DNA of 64,000 bases, from NCBI GenBank assembly GCA_028583405.1, contig JAPTMU010000153.1, positions 425,256 through 489,255 of the forward strand, in the 5' to 3' direction. The stretch is from Pogonophryne albipinna (taxonomy: Eukaryota > Chordata > Actinopteri > Perciformes > Artedidraconidae). Shown one piece after another: positions 1 through 10,610 of the stretch. Positions within the stretch are counted from its first letter, which is position 1; each line of letters starts with the position of its first letter. Both the position numbers and the translations under genes were made by a program. Under the pieces are notes generated by a model that did no database searches, was not told the DNA's origin, and worked only from the letters and a program-made list of their open reading frames with translations.

Positions 1-161
1 CTAAAACTAAAATGCAGAAAAATAATTCTTTATGAATTCTTTTTCATTTTTTATGGGTATTTTTGCCTGAAGAGACACTTAGTGGTATAAATGAAATGGT
101 GCGATTGTAGTGTTCCACAGACATGAAGTGAAAAATAAATGTCCTTTATCTTTCTTTCTAG

Positions 162-1543
162 GTCTCTACTGTAGTGGCTGGCTGAAAACAGACCCCACTG
201 GTGTGATAGCGACCACTTTGAACAATAGTTTTGACACGGTTCGATCCGTGCTGGAGGACATGGACTCTGGAACGTTGAACACATCGGCTGCGAAGCCGGG
301 ATCACAAAGCATCAACGCTCTGCTGGAAAACAGAGGTTCCAGCTGTCCCTTTAATTAATTTACACTGTGCTTCGATTAAAGTGGCCCTATTCTCCTCATT
401 TTCAGGTGTTTATCGGTATGTAGTTTCTCTACTTTAAAGAGTCCTCTCCCGCTGATGTTCAGGTGTATATCAGTATGTAGTGTCTCTACTTTAAAGAGTC
501 CTCTCCTGCTGATGTTCAGGTGTATTTCAGTATGTAGTGTCTCTACTTTAAAGAGTCCTCTCCTGCTGATGTTCAGGTGTATTTCAGTATGTAGTTTCTC
601 TACTTTAAAGAGTCCTCTCCCGCTGATTTCCAGGTGTATATCAGTATGTAGTGTCTCTACTTTAAAGAGTCCTCTCCCGCTGATGTTCAGGTCTATATCA
701 GTATGTAGTGTCTCTACTTTAAAGAGTCCTCTCCCGCTGATGTTCAGGTGTATATCAGTATGTAGTGTCTCTACTTTAAAGAGTCCTCTCCCGCTGATGT
801 TCAGGTGTATATCAGTATGTAGTGTCTCTACTTTAAAGAGTCCTCTCCCGCTGATTTCCAGGTGTATATCAGTATGTAGTGTCTCTTCTCTAAAGAGTCC
901 TCTCCCGCTGATGTTCAGGTGTATATCAGTATGTTGTGTCTCTACTTTAAAGAGTCCTCTCCTGCTGATGTTCAGGTGTATAGAGCTGTCCTGCCCCTTA
1001 GCCTAACACGTACAATGTGTTGGAGCGCTAGCCAATAGGAGCGTGAGTGTTTCATAGTGATGTGACTATGTTCTGGAAGTAAACAAAGGAGTCCAATGTT
1101 TTTGGGAACCAGGAACATAGCATGTATTTATCCCATAGGGCAAAAATGAGAGAATCTGATGGATAAAGTCAGATGTTATGCACCTAAGGACATTTTAGTC
1201 CTTAAAGGTCTTACTCTGTGTGTTTGGGCTACACACTATATACTGATATTTAGAAATAAATAAATGTGCTATATGCCTTAAAACATAATTTAAGATCTAA
1301 TCCGATTCCGAGGCTCAGGGTTAATTTAGTAAATGCATGTTACTGACTCTGATTTTGTGTCCTGCAGGAGTGAAACCAGTGACTTTCTCCGAGTGGGAGA
1401 AGATTGACAGTGAGGAAGTTCGGAGGGGGGCGGCGATCGGGAAACCCCGAGAAAAACTGCTGACTGTGGAGGAAATGCTACAGCTGGCTGGAAAAGAACC
1501 TGAAGACGACAACATTTCATACCGTCCTGTCTGGGATCAATGA
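162..1543 (+). CDS. fdxr: Ferredoxin (adrenodoxin) reductase, last two exons (unit 1)
   Basis: Two exons, 162-335 and 1368-1543, encode the C-terminal end of the mitochondrial FAD enzyme that passes electrons from NADPH to ferredoxin for steroid and Fe-S cluster synthesis. Exon 162-335 follows a tttctttctag acceptor and has GLYCSGW and PTGVIATT, the segment that in adrenodoxin reductase contacts FAD. It ends in phase 1 before GT. The last exon follows cctgcag and reads [14 protein letters not shown], then GKPREKL and [10 protein letters not shown], matching the vertebrate FDXR C-terminus. Upstream exons must lie left of the window. Here the TAA that ends the other copies after AGK is GAA, so the frame continues 15 residues to a TGA at 1541-1543. 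A poly(A) signal lies at 1571-1576. This is the only copy that could be the 3' end of the full gene. Confidence 0.88.
401..985 (+). repeat. 57-bp minisatellite in the last fdxr intron (unit 1)
   Basis: About ten head-to-tail copies of a 57-bp unit containing gttcaggtgtatatcagta and tctctactttaaagagtcc. It fills the intron between the two fdxr exons. Because 57 is divisible by three and the unit lacks stops in one frame, it gives a 19-residue repeating open frame (MFRCISVCSVS...). That frame is not linked in phase to the fdxr exons, so I treat it as non-coding. Confidence 0.95.
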
Positions 1544-1570
1544 CAGAAATAATGACATTAAATTATACGT

Positions 1571-1576
1571 AATAAA
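1571..1576 (+). promoter_or_regulatory. fdxr poly(A) signal AATAAA (unit 1)
   Basis: AATAAA 28 bases after the TGA of the last fdxr exon. The same hexamer is at the same place in the other units (for example 25329-25334). Confidence 0.6.
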
Positions 1577-2358
1577 AGCTATTAGGTACTGCAGTTTACC
1601 CGTTAATGCTTTTAGTTTTCGTTCAACTTCCAATCAATCCAAAGCACTGAAAAACTAAGTTTCCTGACGTGCCAACATTAAAGACAATTCTCTATTAGAT
1701 GCTATACATAATGAACTCCACTCTAATATAATGTATGTATTTTAAAAAGGTAAACTTCATTATTTGTCAACCCCAAATGTATAATTGGTTCGGTATTGAG
1801 TGAGAGTTACCGTTCAAATGTTTATTTCAGAGTGTCTTTGCTCTAAAGAGCCCCTATTATGCTTTTTGTTGCTTACATAATACTGGACTCATTTCAAAAA
1901 CTGTTTCCCCAATAGACATGGGACACTGTTCAGGAAAAATACTGAAGTTTCTCTTTAGAAGAGTAATGACTGCTTGGGGACCAAATTATATTTTGCAAGT
2001 GTTTGCACTGAAACAGATATTTTATGAATAAATCATGATTTATATCCTTTCCGTCTTGAAGGAGCATTTCTTTCCGTTGCATTTTAAATATTTAGATCTA
2101 CGGACATTTTGTAAAAGAAAACCCTAAATACAGATTCTATAAGTTCTGTCCACTGGTCTAAAAGATGACATGTTATTGAACAAAAAGAATCCAAGTTTGA
2201 CTAATGGATTAAAAAAACTGATGTTTTACCAGCAGTTCCATCACATTTGAATATTAAGGACATTTTAAAGCAGAAATACACTAATAGTATAAGATACTCT
2301 AAAATCAAACGTTTTGATATTTGGAAAAGAAAACAGATTTATTAATGAAAGTTTTATT
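1577..2358. other. Convergent 3' flank between fdxr and gene X
   Basis: AT-rich spacer between the 3' ends of fdxr (+) and gene X (-), repeated with few changes in all six units. I see no exon. It includes the putative gene X poly(A) signal (reverse of tttatt near 2337) just before the X stop codon. Confidence 0.6.
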
Positions 2359-3391
2359 TTATGGCAAAGATAAAAGCTCGATAATCGCTGTCTCGTTGAC
2401 CCCGTCGTGGCGAACGTTATCCGTCCCGTTGACCCCGTCGTGGCGAACGTTATCCGTCTCGTTGACCCAGTCGTTTCGAACGTTATCCGTCTCGTTGATC
2501 CCGTCGTGGCGAAAGTTATCCGTTTCGTTGATCCCGTCGTGGCGAACGGTATCCGTCTCGTTGATCCCGTCCTGGCGAACGGTATCCGTCTCGTTGATCC
2601 CGTTGTGGTGAACGGTATCCGTCTCGTTGACCCAGTCGTTTCGAACGTTATCCGTCTCGTTGATCCCGTCGTGGCGAACGTTATCCGTCTCGTTGATCCC
2701 GTCGTGGCGAACGGTATCCGTCTCGTTGACCCAATCGTGGCGACCGGTATCCGTCTCGTTGACCCCGTCGTGGCGACCGGTATCCGTCTCGTTGACCCCG
2801 TCGTGGCGAACGTTATCCGTCTCGTTGACCCCGTGATGGCGAACGTTATCCGTCTCGTTGACCCCGTTGTGGCGAACGTTATCCGTCTCGTTGACCCCGT
2901 CGTGGCGAACGTTATCCGTCTCGTTGACCCCGTCGTGGCGAACGTTATCCGTCTCGTTGAACCCGTCGTGGCGAACGTTATCCGTCTCGTTGAACCCGTC
3001 GTGGCGAACGTTATCCGTCTCGTTGAACCCGTCGTGGCGAACGTTATCCGTCTCGTTGAACCCGTCGTGGCGAACGTTATCTGTCTCGTTGATCCCGTCA
3101 TGGCGAACGTTATCCGTCTCGTTGACCCCGTCGTGGCGAACGTTATCCGTCTCGTTGAACCAGTCGTGGCGAACGTTATCCGTCTCGTTGAACCCGTCGT
3201 GGCGAACGTTATCCGTCTCGTTGAACCCGTCGTGGCGAACGTTATCTGTCTCGTTGATCCCGTCATGGCGAACGTTATCCGTCTCGTTGATCCCGTCGTG
3301 GCGAACGTTATCCGTCTCGTTGACCCCGTCGTGGCGAACGTTATGCGTCTCGTTGACCCCGTCGTGGCGAACGTTATACGTCTCGTTGACC
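2359..3391 (-). pseudogene. Gene X copy 1, 3' part of repeat exon (separated from its 5' part)
   Basis: About 30 copies of the 33-bp repeat, open throughout in the frame that encodes NVRHDG(V/I/F)NETD, ending in the family's C-terminal tail (NETAIIELLSLP) and TAA at 2359-2361. At 3391 the repeats stop abruptly at a LINE fragment. The matching 5' part, with splice acceptor and exons 1 and 2, is at 21047-22848. The gene was therefore split by the 17.65-kb block 3392-21046. Without that block the two repeat stretches would form the longest copy, about 43 repeats. As it stands the 3' part has no start or acceptor. The repeat is also open in other frames of both strands; those I read as by-products of its length being a multiple of three. 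Confidence 0.75.
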
Positions 3392-3769
3392 CAACTCTAC
3401 ACTGAACTTATTCTTAACATAAATGGCAACGCCACAAACTTTATTAGGCCGGTCGGAACGATACACATTAAAACCATTTAAGGCAATGTCAGAGGCCAAC
3501 ATAGATTTATTTAGCCATGTTTCTGATAAAACAATGACGTCAGCGTCAGTCGAGCTCGCCCAGATACGGACAAAATCTAGTTTACCTAACAGACTGCGCA
3601 CATTCAAGTGGATGAAACCCAACCCAGACCTAGCTTTAAAATCAGCAGGAGTAGCGATCTGACTACTACTACTGGGCGGACCAGGGTTAGGTTGTACATT
3701 TCCTGACAGTAATAACAACAACAAAAAACAGGCATCTTTTCCTCTTAAGCGACACACATACATTGTCAT
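3392..3769 (-). mobile_element. Rex1/CR1-like LINE, N-terminal endonuclease fragment (part A)
   Basis: Reading leftward from 3769 the translation has a hydrophobic stretch, then SGNVQPNPGPP (a 2A-like motif), then LGFIHLNVRSLLGKLDF and VIVLSETWLN, the first conserved blocks of an apurinic-type LINE endonuclease. It ends after KNKFSVEL, exactly where the gene X repeats begin. The next piece of the same endonuclease (ALNIEVAKGQQ, then VMVLGCYRPP) is at the other end of the inserted block, near 21000. Confidence 0.8.
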
Positions 3770-4720
3770 CTACTTTAGAATCACCGGAAAAGTCTGCGAG
3801 AGTGTGATTAGAGCTTAAGAAGCAGTCCTGAAGAACCATCATCGCAGGAAAACAAAAAAGACAAACATATTTTGTCGAGCAGATTGACTATGACAAGGCA
3901 ACCGGTAATTGTTTGTGTAACACATCCGAACCTTTGCAGGGGATGCCCACTGCGGGTGGCAGAACAGACCTGAGTCCAGTAGACTCCTCAGAATGACTAG
4001 AGATCTTCTCATAGTCCAAAACAGTTAACAGGCACAGCAGAATCCCGATATGGGCCATTTTCCCAGACCAGCACACAGTATCCGCGATGTTCCTGGAGCA
4101 AAATCAGCACAGCAGCAAAGGACAGGCGAAAGCAGCAGCGTGGAAGCGCTCCGGTCCCTCCGTAGTATCCCCGGGGTGAAAGCAGGCCTCTGCGACAGCA
4201 GAACCAGGACAGGTGGAAAGCAGGCCTCTGCGACAGCAGAACCAGGACAGGTGGAAAGCAGGCCTCTGCAACAGCAGAACCAGGACAGGTGGAAAGCAGG
4301 CCTCTGCGACAGCAGAACCAGGACAGGTGAAAGCAGGCCTCTGCAACAGCAGAACCAGGACAGGTGGAAAGCAGGCCTCTGCGACAGCAGAACCAGGACA
4401 GGTGAAAGCAGGCCTCTGCGACAGCAGAACCAGGACAGGTGGAAAGCAGGCCTCTGCGACAGCAGAACCAGGACAGGTGAAAGCAGGCCTCTGCGACAGC
4501 AGAACCAGGACAGGTGAAAGCAGGCCTCTGCGACAGCAGAACCAGGACAGGTGAAAGCAGTCCCCAGCCGTGGTAAAATCCTCCTCCCGGTGGAAGCAGG
4601 CCAAGCCCGAAGCGTGGATCCACTCCGTCTCTCCGCGACGACTCCGGGGTAAAAACCTCTCCAGTACAGCCGTACTCTACAGGTGGGAGCAGGCCTCCGT
4701 AGATCGCAGACAACTAAAAC
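3770..4720 (-). repeat. 37/38-bp tandem repeat and likely LINE 5' leader
   Basis: From about 4180 to 4560 there are about ten copies of a 37- or 38-bp unit (gcaggcctctgcgacagcag followed by aaccaggacaggtgaaa or gtggaaa). Flanking sequence (3770-4180, 4560-4720) has no convincing gene. The array lies just upstream of the LINE reading frame on the - strand, so it may be the element's 5' UTR monomer array; that link is inferred. Several long frames through it are repeat artefacts. Confidence 0.7.
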
Positions 4721-5081
4721 TTAACATATATATATGTTATATCATTCTCTATATGTTGCAGCTGTGTCTGGTGCATGTGTGTGTTTATTGATTTCCTCTC
4801 TGTAGTCGAGCAGCTGCTGATCATCTGAATCTGAAACAGAGTTCATTATCGATCGATAACTCAATCAAAACTAATCTGCAGCTGAAATGTTTGTCAGGTC
4901 TGATCTTTCGTCTTTTGCTCCTCTGGTGTTCTGCAGAATATAAAACATGAAGAGTATCCTCAGGTGAGCACTGACCCCTGGTGGAGGCTGCTGGTACTGC
5001 AGGGACACTTTGTTTTAGAGTGCGTCAGAGACCTCATTAATAACAGATTACACTGCAGGTGATATAACGACAAGCCAACAC
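4721..5081. other. No clear feature
   Basis: Includes a short TATATA tract near 4728 and unique-looking sequence. On the - strand an acceptor-like tattctgcag near 4930 is followed by an open stretch, but nothing confirms an exon. Confidence 0.4.
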
Positions 5082-5150
5082 CTAGAGATACTTCATCACT
5101 ACTTAGTAACTGGACATCGTCTTCATCATCGTCTTCATCAGAAACACTGA
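5082..5150 (-). CDS. Candidate acidic exon, same gene as the exon at 6973-7063
   Basis: A 69-base stretch on the - strand lies between a good acceptor (pyrimidine-rich tract, then AAAG) and a CTAG|GTGT donor. It is open in phase 1-1 and reads VSVSDEDDDEDD, then VQLLSSDEVSL. The exon at 6973-7063 ends in phase 1, so the two would join in frame, and both are very acidic. The reading is not certain: I do not recognise the peptide, and the match of phase and composition is the only link. Confidence 0.4.
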
Positions 5151-5185
5151 CTTTAAACAAACAATGAGAAGCCGTGCAAAAACAA

Positions 5186-5291
5186 GGAGGAGGAGGAGGA
5201 GGAGGAGGAGGAGGAGGAGGAGGAGGAGGAGGAGGAAGAGGAGGAGGAGGAGGAGGAGGAAGAAGAAGAGGAGGAGGAGGAGGAGGAGAAA
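5186..5291 (+). repeat. (AGG)n microsatellite
   Basis: About 105 bases of AGG with a few AAG interruptions, all purine on this strand. Homopolymer-like frames across it (poly-P or poly-L on the other strand) are artefacts. Confidence 0.95.
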
Positions 5292-6330
5292 CACAGGTTA
5301 GGAGGAAATCACTCAAACAAACAGGAACACAGTTTGAAATGAGAAAGTCTTAAATCTGAAAGAACTTCAATACAATTCATATTTAATATATTTAAAATAA
5401 AAGTCCATTTTATTCTCTGAGATTAAGATGTGAAATCTCACAAGTGTTTTATTTTTTATGAGATTAAAGTCAAAAATAATAGTTATACAATTGTTTAGTA
5501 GCTGTAACGGGGACCTTCTTTACAACATGGTAAATAATGCACGTCACAGGGGGTCCAAACTACGGCCCGCGGGCCATTTTGAATCGGCCCTCACTCAGCA
5601 AATTCAAAAAGTACAATGACTTTAGTATAATAAAATTCTGCTTCTCTTAAATTGTACTTCTTAAATATATATATTACACAGTATTCATGTGTTCATAAGA
5701 GCCCAATTTTCAAATGAATTCAGTCGATTAAAGTTGGAAACATTTTCTAACAGATCTAAAAAAGCCCAATAACACATTTACATATCAAGCTTGACATAAA
5801 CGTTCATATTTCCTCTGATCATCAATCTGAAGCTCCTGTTTGAAGGAATGAGCTGCCAACACAATGCATGGCGCTTTTCCACTGCAGCACGGAGCAGGGT
5901 TTAAGCGCGCCGGGCCAAACCCACCAGGAGTAGTTCCACCAGGGCTTGTTCACCTTTTTTCTGGCCCTCCAACAGCCAGGCTGAGTCTGCTAAACTAGAG
6001 ACGTAAACACTCTCGACTGCTGATTGGTCAGAGAGAATCGCTGGCTCGGGGGCTACAACTACAACACAATGAACATATTTGACCGTGATCTAATTGTAAT
6101 ACAGGTTTCTAAATGATGCCGAAGTAACAACATACTGATACCGGTTAGTAAAAACCATGAATTCATGCTTTGACAGGTCTGCAGACAGACGGCAGAGAAA
6201 CACCTTTTAAAATGCGTGTTTTCTGAATGGAGATCGGATCGATTGGCTAAGCTAACGTGGTATATGCTCCGACCGTCCACACTCACAGCAACGGCCTACA
6301 GACAGAAATAAACCAGCGACTGTATTGTCT
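5292..6330. other. Non-coding, with a hAT-like terminus
   Basis: AT-rich sequence without a gene. Around 5538-5590, 'cagggggtccaaactacggc' followed by a GC-rich palindrome resembles the terminal repeats of vertebrate hAT elements (CAGGGGT...), but I found no partner end. The stretch 5900-6050 contains common repeat-like GC-rich sequence. Confidence 0.4.
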
Positions 6331-6334
6331 GCTA

Positions 6335-6812
6335 TTTAACGGCTGGTTAACGGCTGGTTAAATGCTGGTTAGCTGCTGTTTAACTGCTGGTTAACTGCTG
6401 GTTAACTGCAGGTTAACTGATGGTTAACTGCCGGTTAACTGCCGGGTTATCTGCTGTTTAACTGCTGGTTAACTGCTGTTTAACTGCTGGTTAACTGCTG
6501 TTTAACTGCAGGTGAACTGATGGTTAACTGCCGGTTAACTGCCGGGTTATCTGCCGGTTAACTGCAGGTTAACTGCTGGTTAACTGCTGTTTAACTGCCG
6601 GTTAACTGCAGGTTAACTGCTGGTTAACTGCTGTTTAACTGCTGGTTAACTGCTGTTTAACTGCTGTTTAACTGCTGTTTAACTGCAGGTTAACTGATAG
6701 TTAACTGTCGGTTAACTGCCGGTTATCTGCCGGTTAACTGCAGGTTAACCGCTGGTTAACCGCTGGTTAACTGCTGGTTATCTGCTGTTTAACTGCTGGT
6801 TAAACTGAGAAG
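6335..6812 (+). repeat. 11-bp GTTAAC minisatellite
   Basis: About 40 copies of an 11-bp unit, gctggttaact, with variants gctgtttaact, gcaggttaact and gccggttaact. Most units contain the palindrome GTTAAC. Confidence 0.95.
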
Positions 6813-6972
6813 AGATTGCTCTGTCTGCTTTGGGTTATTTGCCTAATTGCAAATGTATACAAAATAAAGCAGATTCTGGTGGATTGTATCGTACATCACA
6901 GCTCTTAAATATTCTTTTTGGGGATCCATACAGTAATTGTACTTTATGTGACTTTATTAGATCTAAATGTAC

Positions 6973-7063
6973 CGCTGCGCAGGGAGTCATCCTCCGGCAG
7001 ATCTTCATCCAACATGAGGTCGTCATCGTCCAGATCACAAGATTCTAGGTTTTCCAAAACGTC
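6973..7063 (-). CDS. CCSER-family-like internal exon
   Basis: Ninety-one bases on the - strand between acceptor ctttatttcag and donor AGCG|GTACAT. The translation starts DVLENLESCDLDDDDLMLD and continues EDLPEDDSLRS. This resembles the acidic CDLDDDDLMLD-DLPED segment I recall from CCSER2/CCSER1 (coiled-coil serine-rich proteins), so I read it as one exon of such a gene. The flanking exons of a full CCSER gene are not evident nearby, apart from the phase-compatible candidate at 5082-5150. The exon lies inside the block that splits gene X copy 1, so it was probably carried here with that block and may not be functional. Confidence 0.6.
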
Positions 7064-8084
7064 CTGAAATAAAGAAAAATAGAGACTTGTATTTACAGTG
7101 CTTTATTGATAAATGTGCTGTTCCCCCAGCAGACACCAGAGGGCGCCAGAGGGTTGAATAATCTGATGCAGAGCTCAGAGGTAAAGGAAGCTTTTTCATT
7201 ACTTACCTATGGACAGAAACTTCACCTGATTTCTGAGTTTGGAAAATAAACGTTGGAACAAAATACTGAGCATGGACCCACAATTAAATATTTCTTACTT
7301 TTTTTACTGCCTGTTGTTATCCTGACTTTTTTAAATAATTATATTTATTATTCTAAAAAAATACGGTTTTCTCCTGTTTTCTTAATTGTTTTTTATGGAT
7401 TTTAAATATGTTTTTTTATTTAAAATATGTTATTATATTATTTAAAATATTTGTATTTAATGTTCTTTAAAATATTTGGCTCCATCCATTTTATTTAGCT
7501 TTTTAAAAAAAATGTCTATATAGATGTCGACATAATGTAGAATTGAATTAAGGATGTTTTCACCAAAATAAAGGTGGTTGTAACATCAGACATGTGAGAC
7601 TGAGTTGATTTAATGTTAAATGAAACAGTTTTCAGCAGCAGCAGCTTCTAGAAGTTTTACCCTCGAGTTCAGACTGGGTTAAAAATGTGCAGCTCGTGTA
7701 AACGCTGACATTTAGAGCCTGTTTCTGCCTGTTCCAGGATCAGTGAGTTCTCTGCACGATGTGTTTGGCACCGACACAAGATGACCCAATCTGGAGACAA
7801 AACTGGACTAAAGTAGGACGGAGGCGTCAGGAATATTAAACTCTGCCTCCTGTTTTCAGCACAACAACAACAACAACACTCACAAACGAATCAGCTGCTC
7901 ACACGGTGACAGTCGATCAATGCTCAATGGATAATTAGGAACAAGTCAAATGATCTTGTTTGTATTTGGAAGCAGTGAAAGGTTTTAAATCCCATTTACT
8001 GATCAGCATAGCGAGCGATAACCATGCAAAACCCACAAAAAACAGTGAAAACATGGGGCAAAAGCCCATTAAAAGTGGCCTAAA
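7064..8084. other. Non-coding AT-rich stretch
   Basis: Long T/A runs at 7290-7510, then unique-looking sequence with a short CAA run near 7865. No exon or RNA gene could be supported. Confidence 0.5.
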
Positions 8085-8734
8085 TCATGGCAGTTGGTAG
8101 CCCATGCCACTACAGTGAGGTGGGCTAATGTTAAATAGCACATTATTGAGATCGGACCGATTATTATTATTTGAACTTTTGGAACGCACTTTTGACCCCC
8201 GCAACATATGTGAAAACTCACCAAATTTTGCACGCGCATCAGAAGTGGCGCAACTTGAGATATGTAATTGGTTCCGGAACTTTGCGTAAAAAATTGCGTA
8301 GGCCACGCCCACTTCCGTTTTTAACGTTAACTCCCCCTACTTTAACTTTCACGTAAACGAACGAAACTCGCTACGCATATCTAGGGTGCGGAGACGAACC
8401 AAAAAGCCTCTTGGAGGGGTATAAAATAACATACAGGAAGTCGGCCATTTTGAATTTTGTGTCGGAAAAACGCGATTTATCGCGTTTTTCGTCCTCCGCG
8501 CAAAATCTATCTTGTCCTAGGGACTTTATCCGTACGGCTCGAAATTCGTCGGGTAGCTTCACGAGACATGGGCAATTTAAAGTTATCACGGAAGTTTTTT
8601 TCTTTCGCACGGCGGAGCCGTTATTTGGCGCCAAAGTTCGCGTTCGCTCGATGCTAGGCGGTCCCTCGCCATGGAACACGATGATGTCATAACTCAAACT
8701 GACATACTCAGAACGCCACCAAACTTCACATGAT
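8085..8734 (+). repeat. Interspersed repeat head with palindromic motifs
   Basis: Non-coding sequence with 'ggccattttgaattttgtg' and the palindrome CGCGATTTATCGCG near 8471. It runs directly into the tandem array at 8735 and looks like the leading part of one dispersed repeat family. The short frames here have no recognisable product. Confidence 0.5.
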
Positions 8735-10610
8735 GGTTAACACTACAGCCCTGAACAGCTCTAGGTCAAATCTGATGTTACTTAATTTGGCGTTACCATG
8801 GCGACGGATCCTTCGCCATAAACAACGGTGTCGCTGTAAATCCAATGGACACGGTCCCATCGTCCCCCAATCTTCACTTTTATATCACTGGTCCATGCCT
8901 CAACAGCTCAACGTGAAATCTGAGATCTCACCGTATGCCGTTTCCATGGCAACGCATCCTTCGCCAAAAAATACGATGTTGTTGTAATTCAATGGAAAAT
9001 CGTCCAAACCGCACCAGACTTCAGACTATCATTAATGGTCCGGCCCTCAACAGCTCTATGTTAATTATGGGATGTCATCATATGCCGTTGCCATGGTAAC
9101 GCATCCCTCGCCAAAAAACTGGTGTTGTCGTAATTCCATGGAAAATCGTCCAAACCGCACCAGAGTTCAGACTATCATTAATGGTCCGGCCCTCAACAGC
9201 TCTATGCCAATTATGGGATGTCATCATATGCCGTTTCCATGGCAACAGATCCCTCGCCATGAAACACGGTGTCGCTGTTACTCCTATGAAAATGGTCCAA
9301 ACGGCACCAGACCTCAGATGATGGCTAATGGTCGGGCCCTCAACAGCTCTACGCCAATTATGGGATGTCATCTTATGCCATTTCCATGGCAACGCATCCC
9401 TCGCCATGAAACACGGTGTTGTCCTAATTCAATGGAAAATGGTCCAAACTGCACCAGACTTCAGATGACAGTCAATGGTCCGGCCCTCAACAGCTCTACG
9501 CCAATTATGGGATGTCATCATATGCCGTTGCCATGGCAACACATCCCTCGCCATAAAACACACTGTTGTCGTAAGTCAATGGAAAATGGTCCAAACTGCA
9601 CCACACTTCAGACTATCATTAATGGTCTGGCCCTCAACAGCTCTATGTCAATTAAGGGATGTCATCATATGCCGTTGCCATGGAAACGCATCCTTCGCCA
9701 AAAAATACAATGTTGTTGTAATTCAATGGAAAATCGTCCAAACGTCACCAGATTTCATATGATGGCTTATGGTCCGGCCCTCAACAGCTCTATGCCAATT
9801 ATGGGATGTCATCATATGCCGTTTCCATGGCAACAGATCCCTCGCCATGAAACAGGGTGTTGTCGTAATTCAATGGAAAATCGTCCAAACGCCACCAGAC
9901 TTCAGACTATCATTAATGGTCTGGCCCTCAACAGCTCTATGTCAATTATGGGATGTCACCATATGCCGTTTCCATGGCAACGCGTCCCTCGCCATGAAAC
10001 ACGGTGTTGTCCTAACTCAATGGAAAAACGTCCAAACATCACCAGATTTCATATGATGGCTAATGGTCCGGCCCTCAACACCTCAATATGCCCAAAAGCT
10101 GTTGCCATGGCAACACACCCCTCGCCGTTAAGCACGATATTGCTATAAGTCCTGTGTGAATGGTAAAAAACTGTTCAAGCTTTACATGTGTGCTAACCGT
10201 CAAGCCCTCGAGACATATATGTGTCAGTTTTGAGATTTCTTCAAATGTCGTTGCTATGGTAACAAATGGTCGCCGTGAAACACGGTTTTCTCATAACTCC
10301 AGTTAACATGCTCCAAACGGCACAACACTTCACAGGTTTGATAACGATGCAGCCCTCAACACATCTAAGCATATTATGGGGTGTCATCAAATGCCGTTGC
10401 CATGTCGACAGATCACCCGCCATGAAACACAATGTTTGTGTTACTGCTGTAACTCAAAAACATTGTCCGATCGGCATGAAACTTCCCACGTTTGCCAACG
10501 GTCGAGTCCTCGAGACACCTACACACACGTCGACGTGCGGACAACAGCCTGCGGAGCGTCGAAGACCCGCTCAACGCTGCTTGCAGCTTTAATTATTATT
10601 ATTATTATAG
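8735..10610 (+). repeat. ~146-bp tandem satellite (about 12 copies)
   Basis: Recurring landmarks 'cctcaacagctctatgccaa', 'tgggatgtcatcatatgccg' and 'ccatggcaacgcatccctcg' return about every 146 bp from 8735 to 10100. More degenerate copies continue to about 10560, followed by gctgcttgcagctttaat and an ATT run. Long frames across it come from the repetition and carry no domain. Confidence 0.85.

Noticed and set aside
401..985. CRISPR array
   Set aside because: Direct head-to-tail repeats without unique spacers, in a eukaryotic intron.
2265..3266. - strand TGSTRRITFAT repeat frame
   Set aside because: Same repeats out of the spliced frame. It does not join exon 2 in phase in intact copies.
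2407..3405. Long + strand frames through the 33-bp repeats (RLVDPVVANVI or SVSLTPSWRTL repeats), also at 21042-21496, 26070-27280, 33146-33792, 47827-48332, 51772-52442 and 57874-59071
   Set aside because: No splice, stop or poly(A) context on the + strand. They arise because the unit length is a multiple of three without stops. The - strand NETD frame has exon junctions and a 3' end.
4009..4713. Overlapping long frames over the 37/38-bp repeat
   Set aside because: Present on both strands and in several frames; repeat artefact without a conserved product.
9072..10148. 358-codon frame over the 146-bp satellite
   Set aside because: Repeat-generated. No domain, and period 146 is not a codon multiple, so it does not give a periodic protein.
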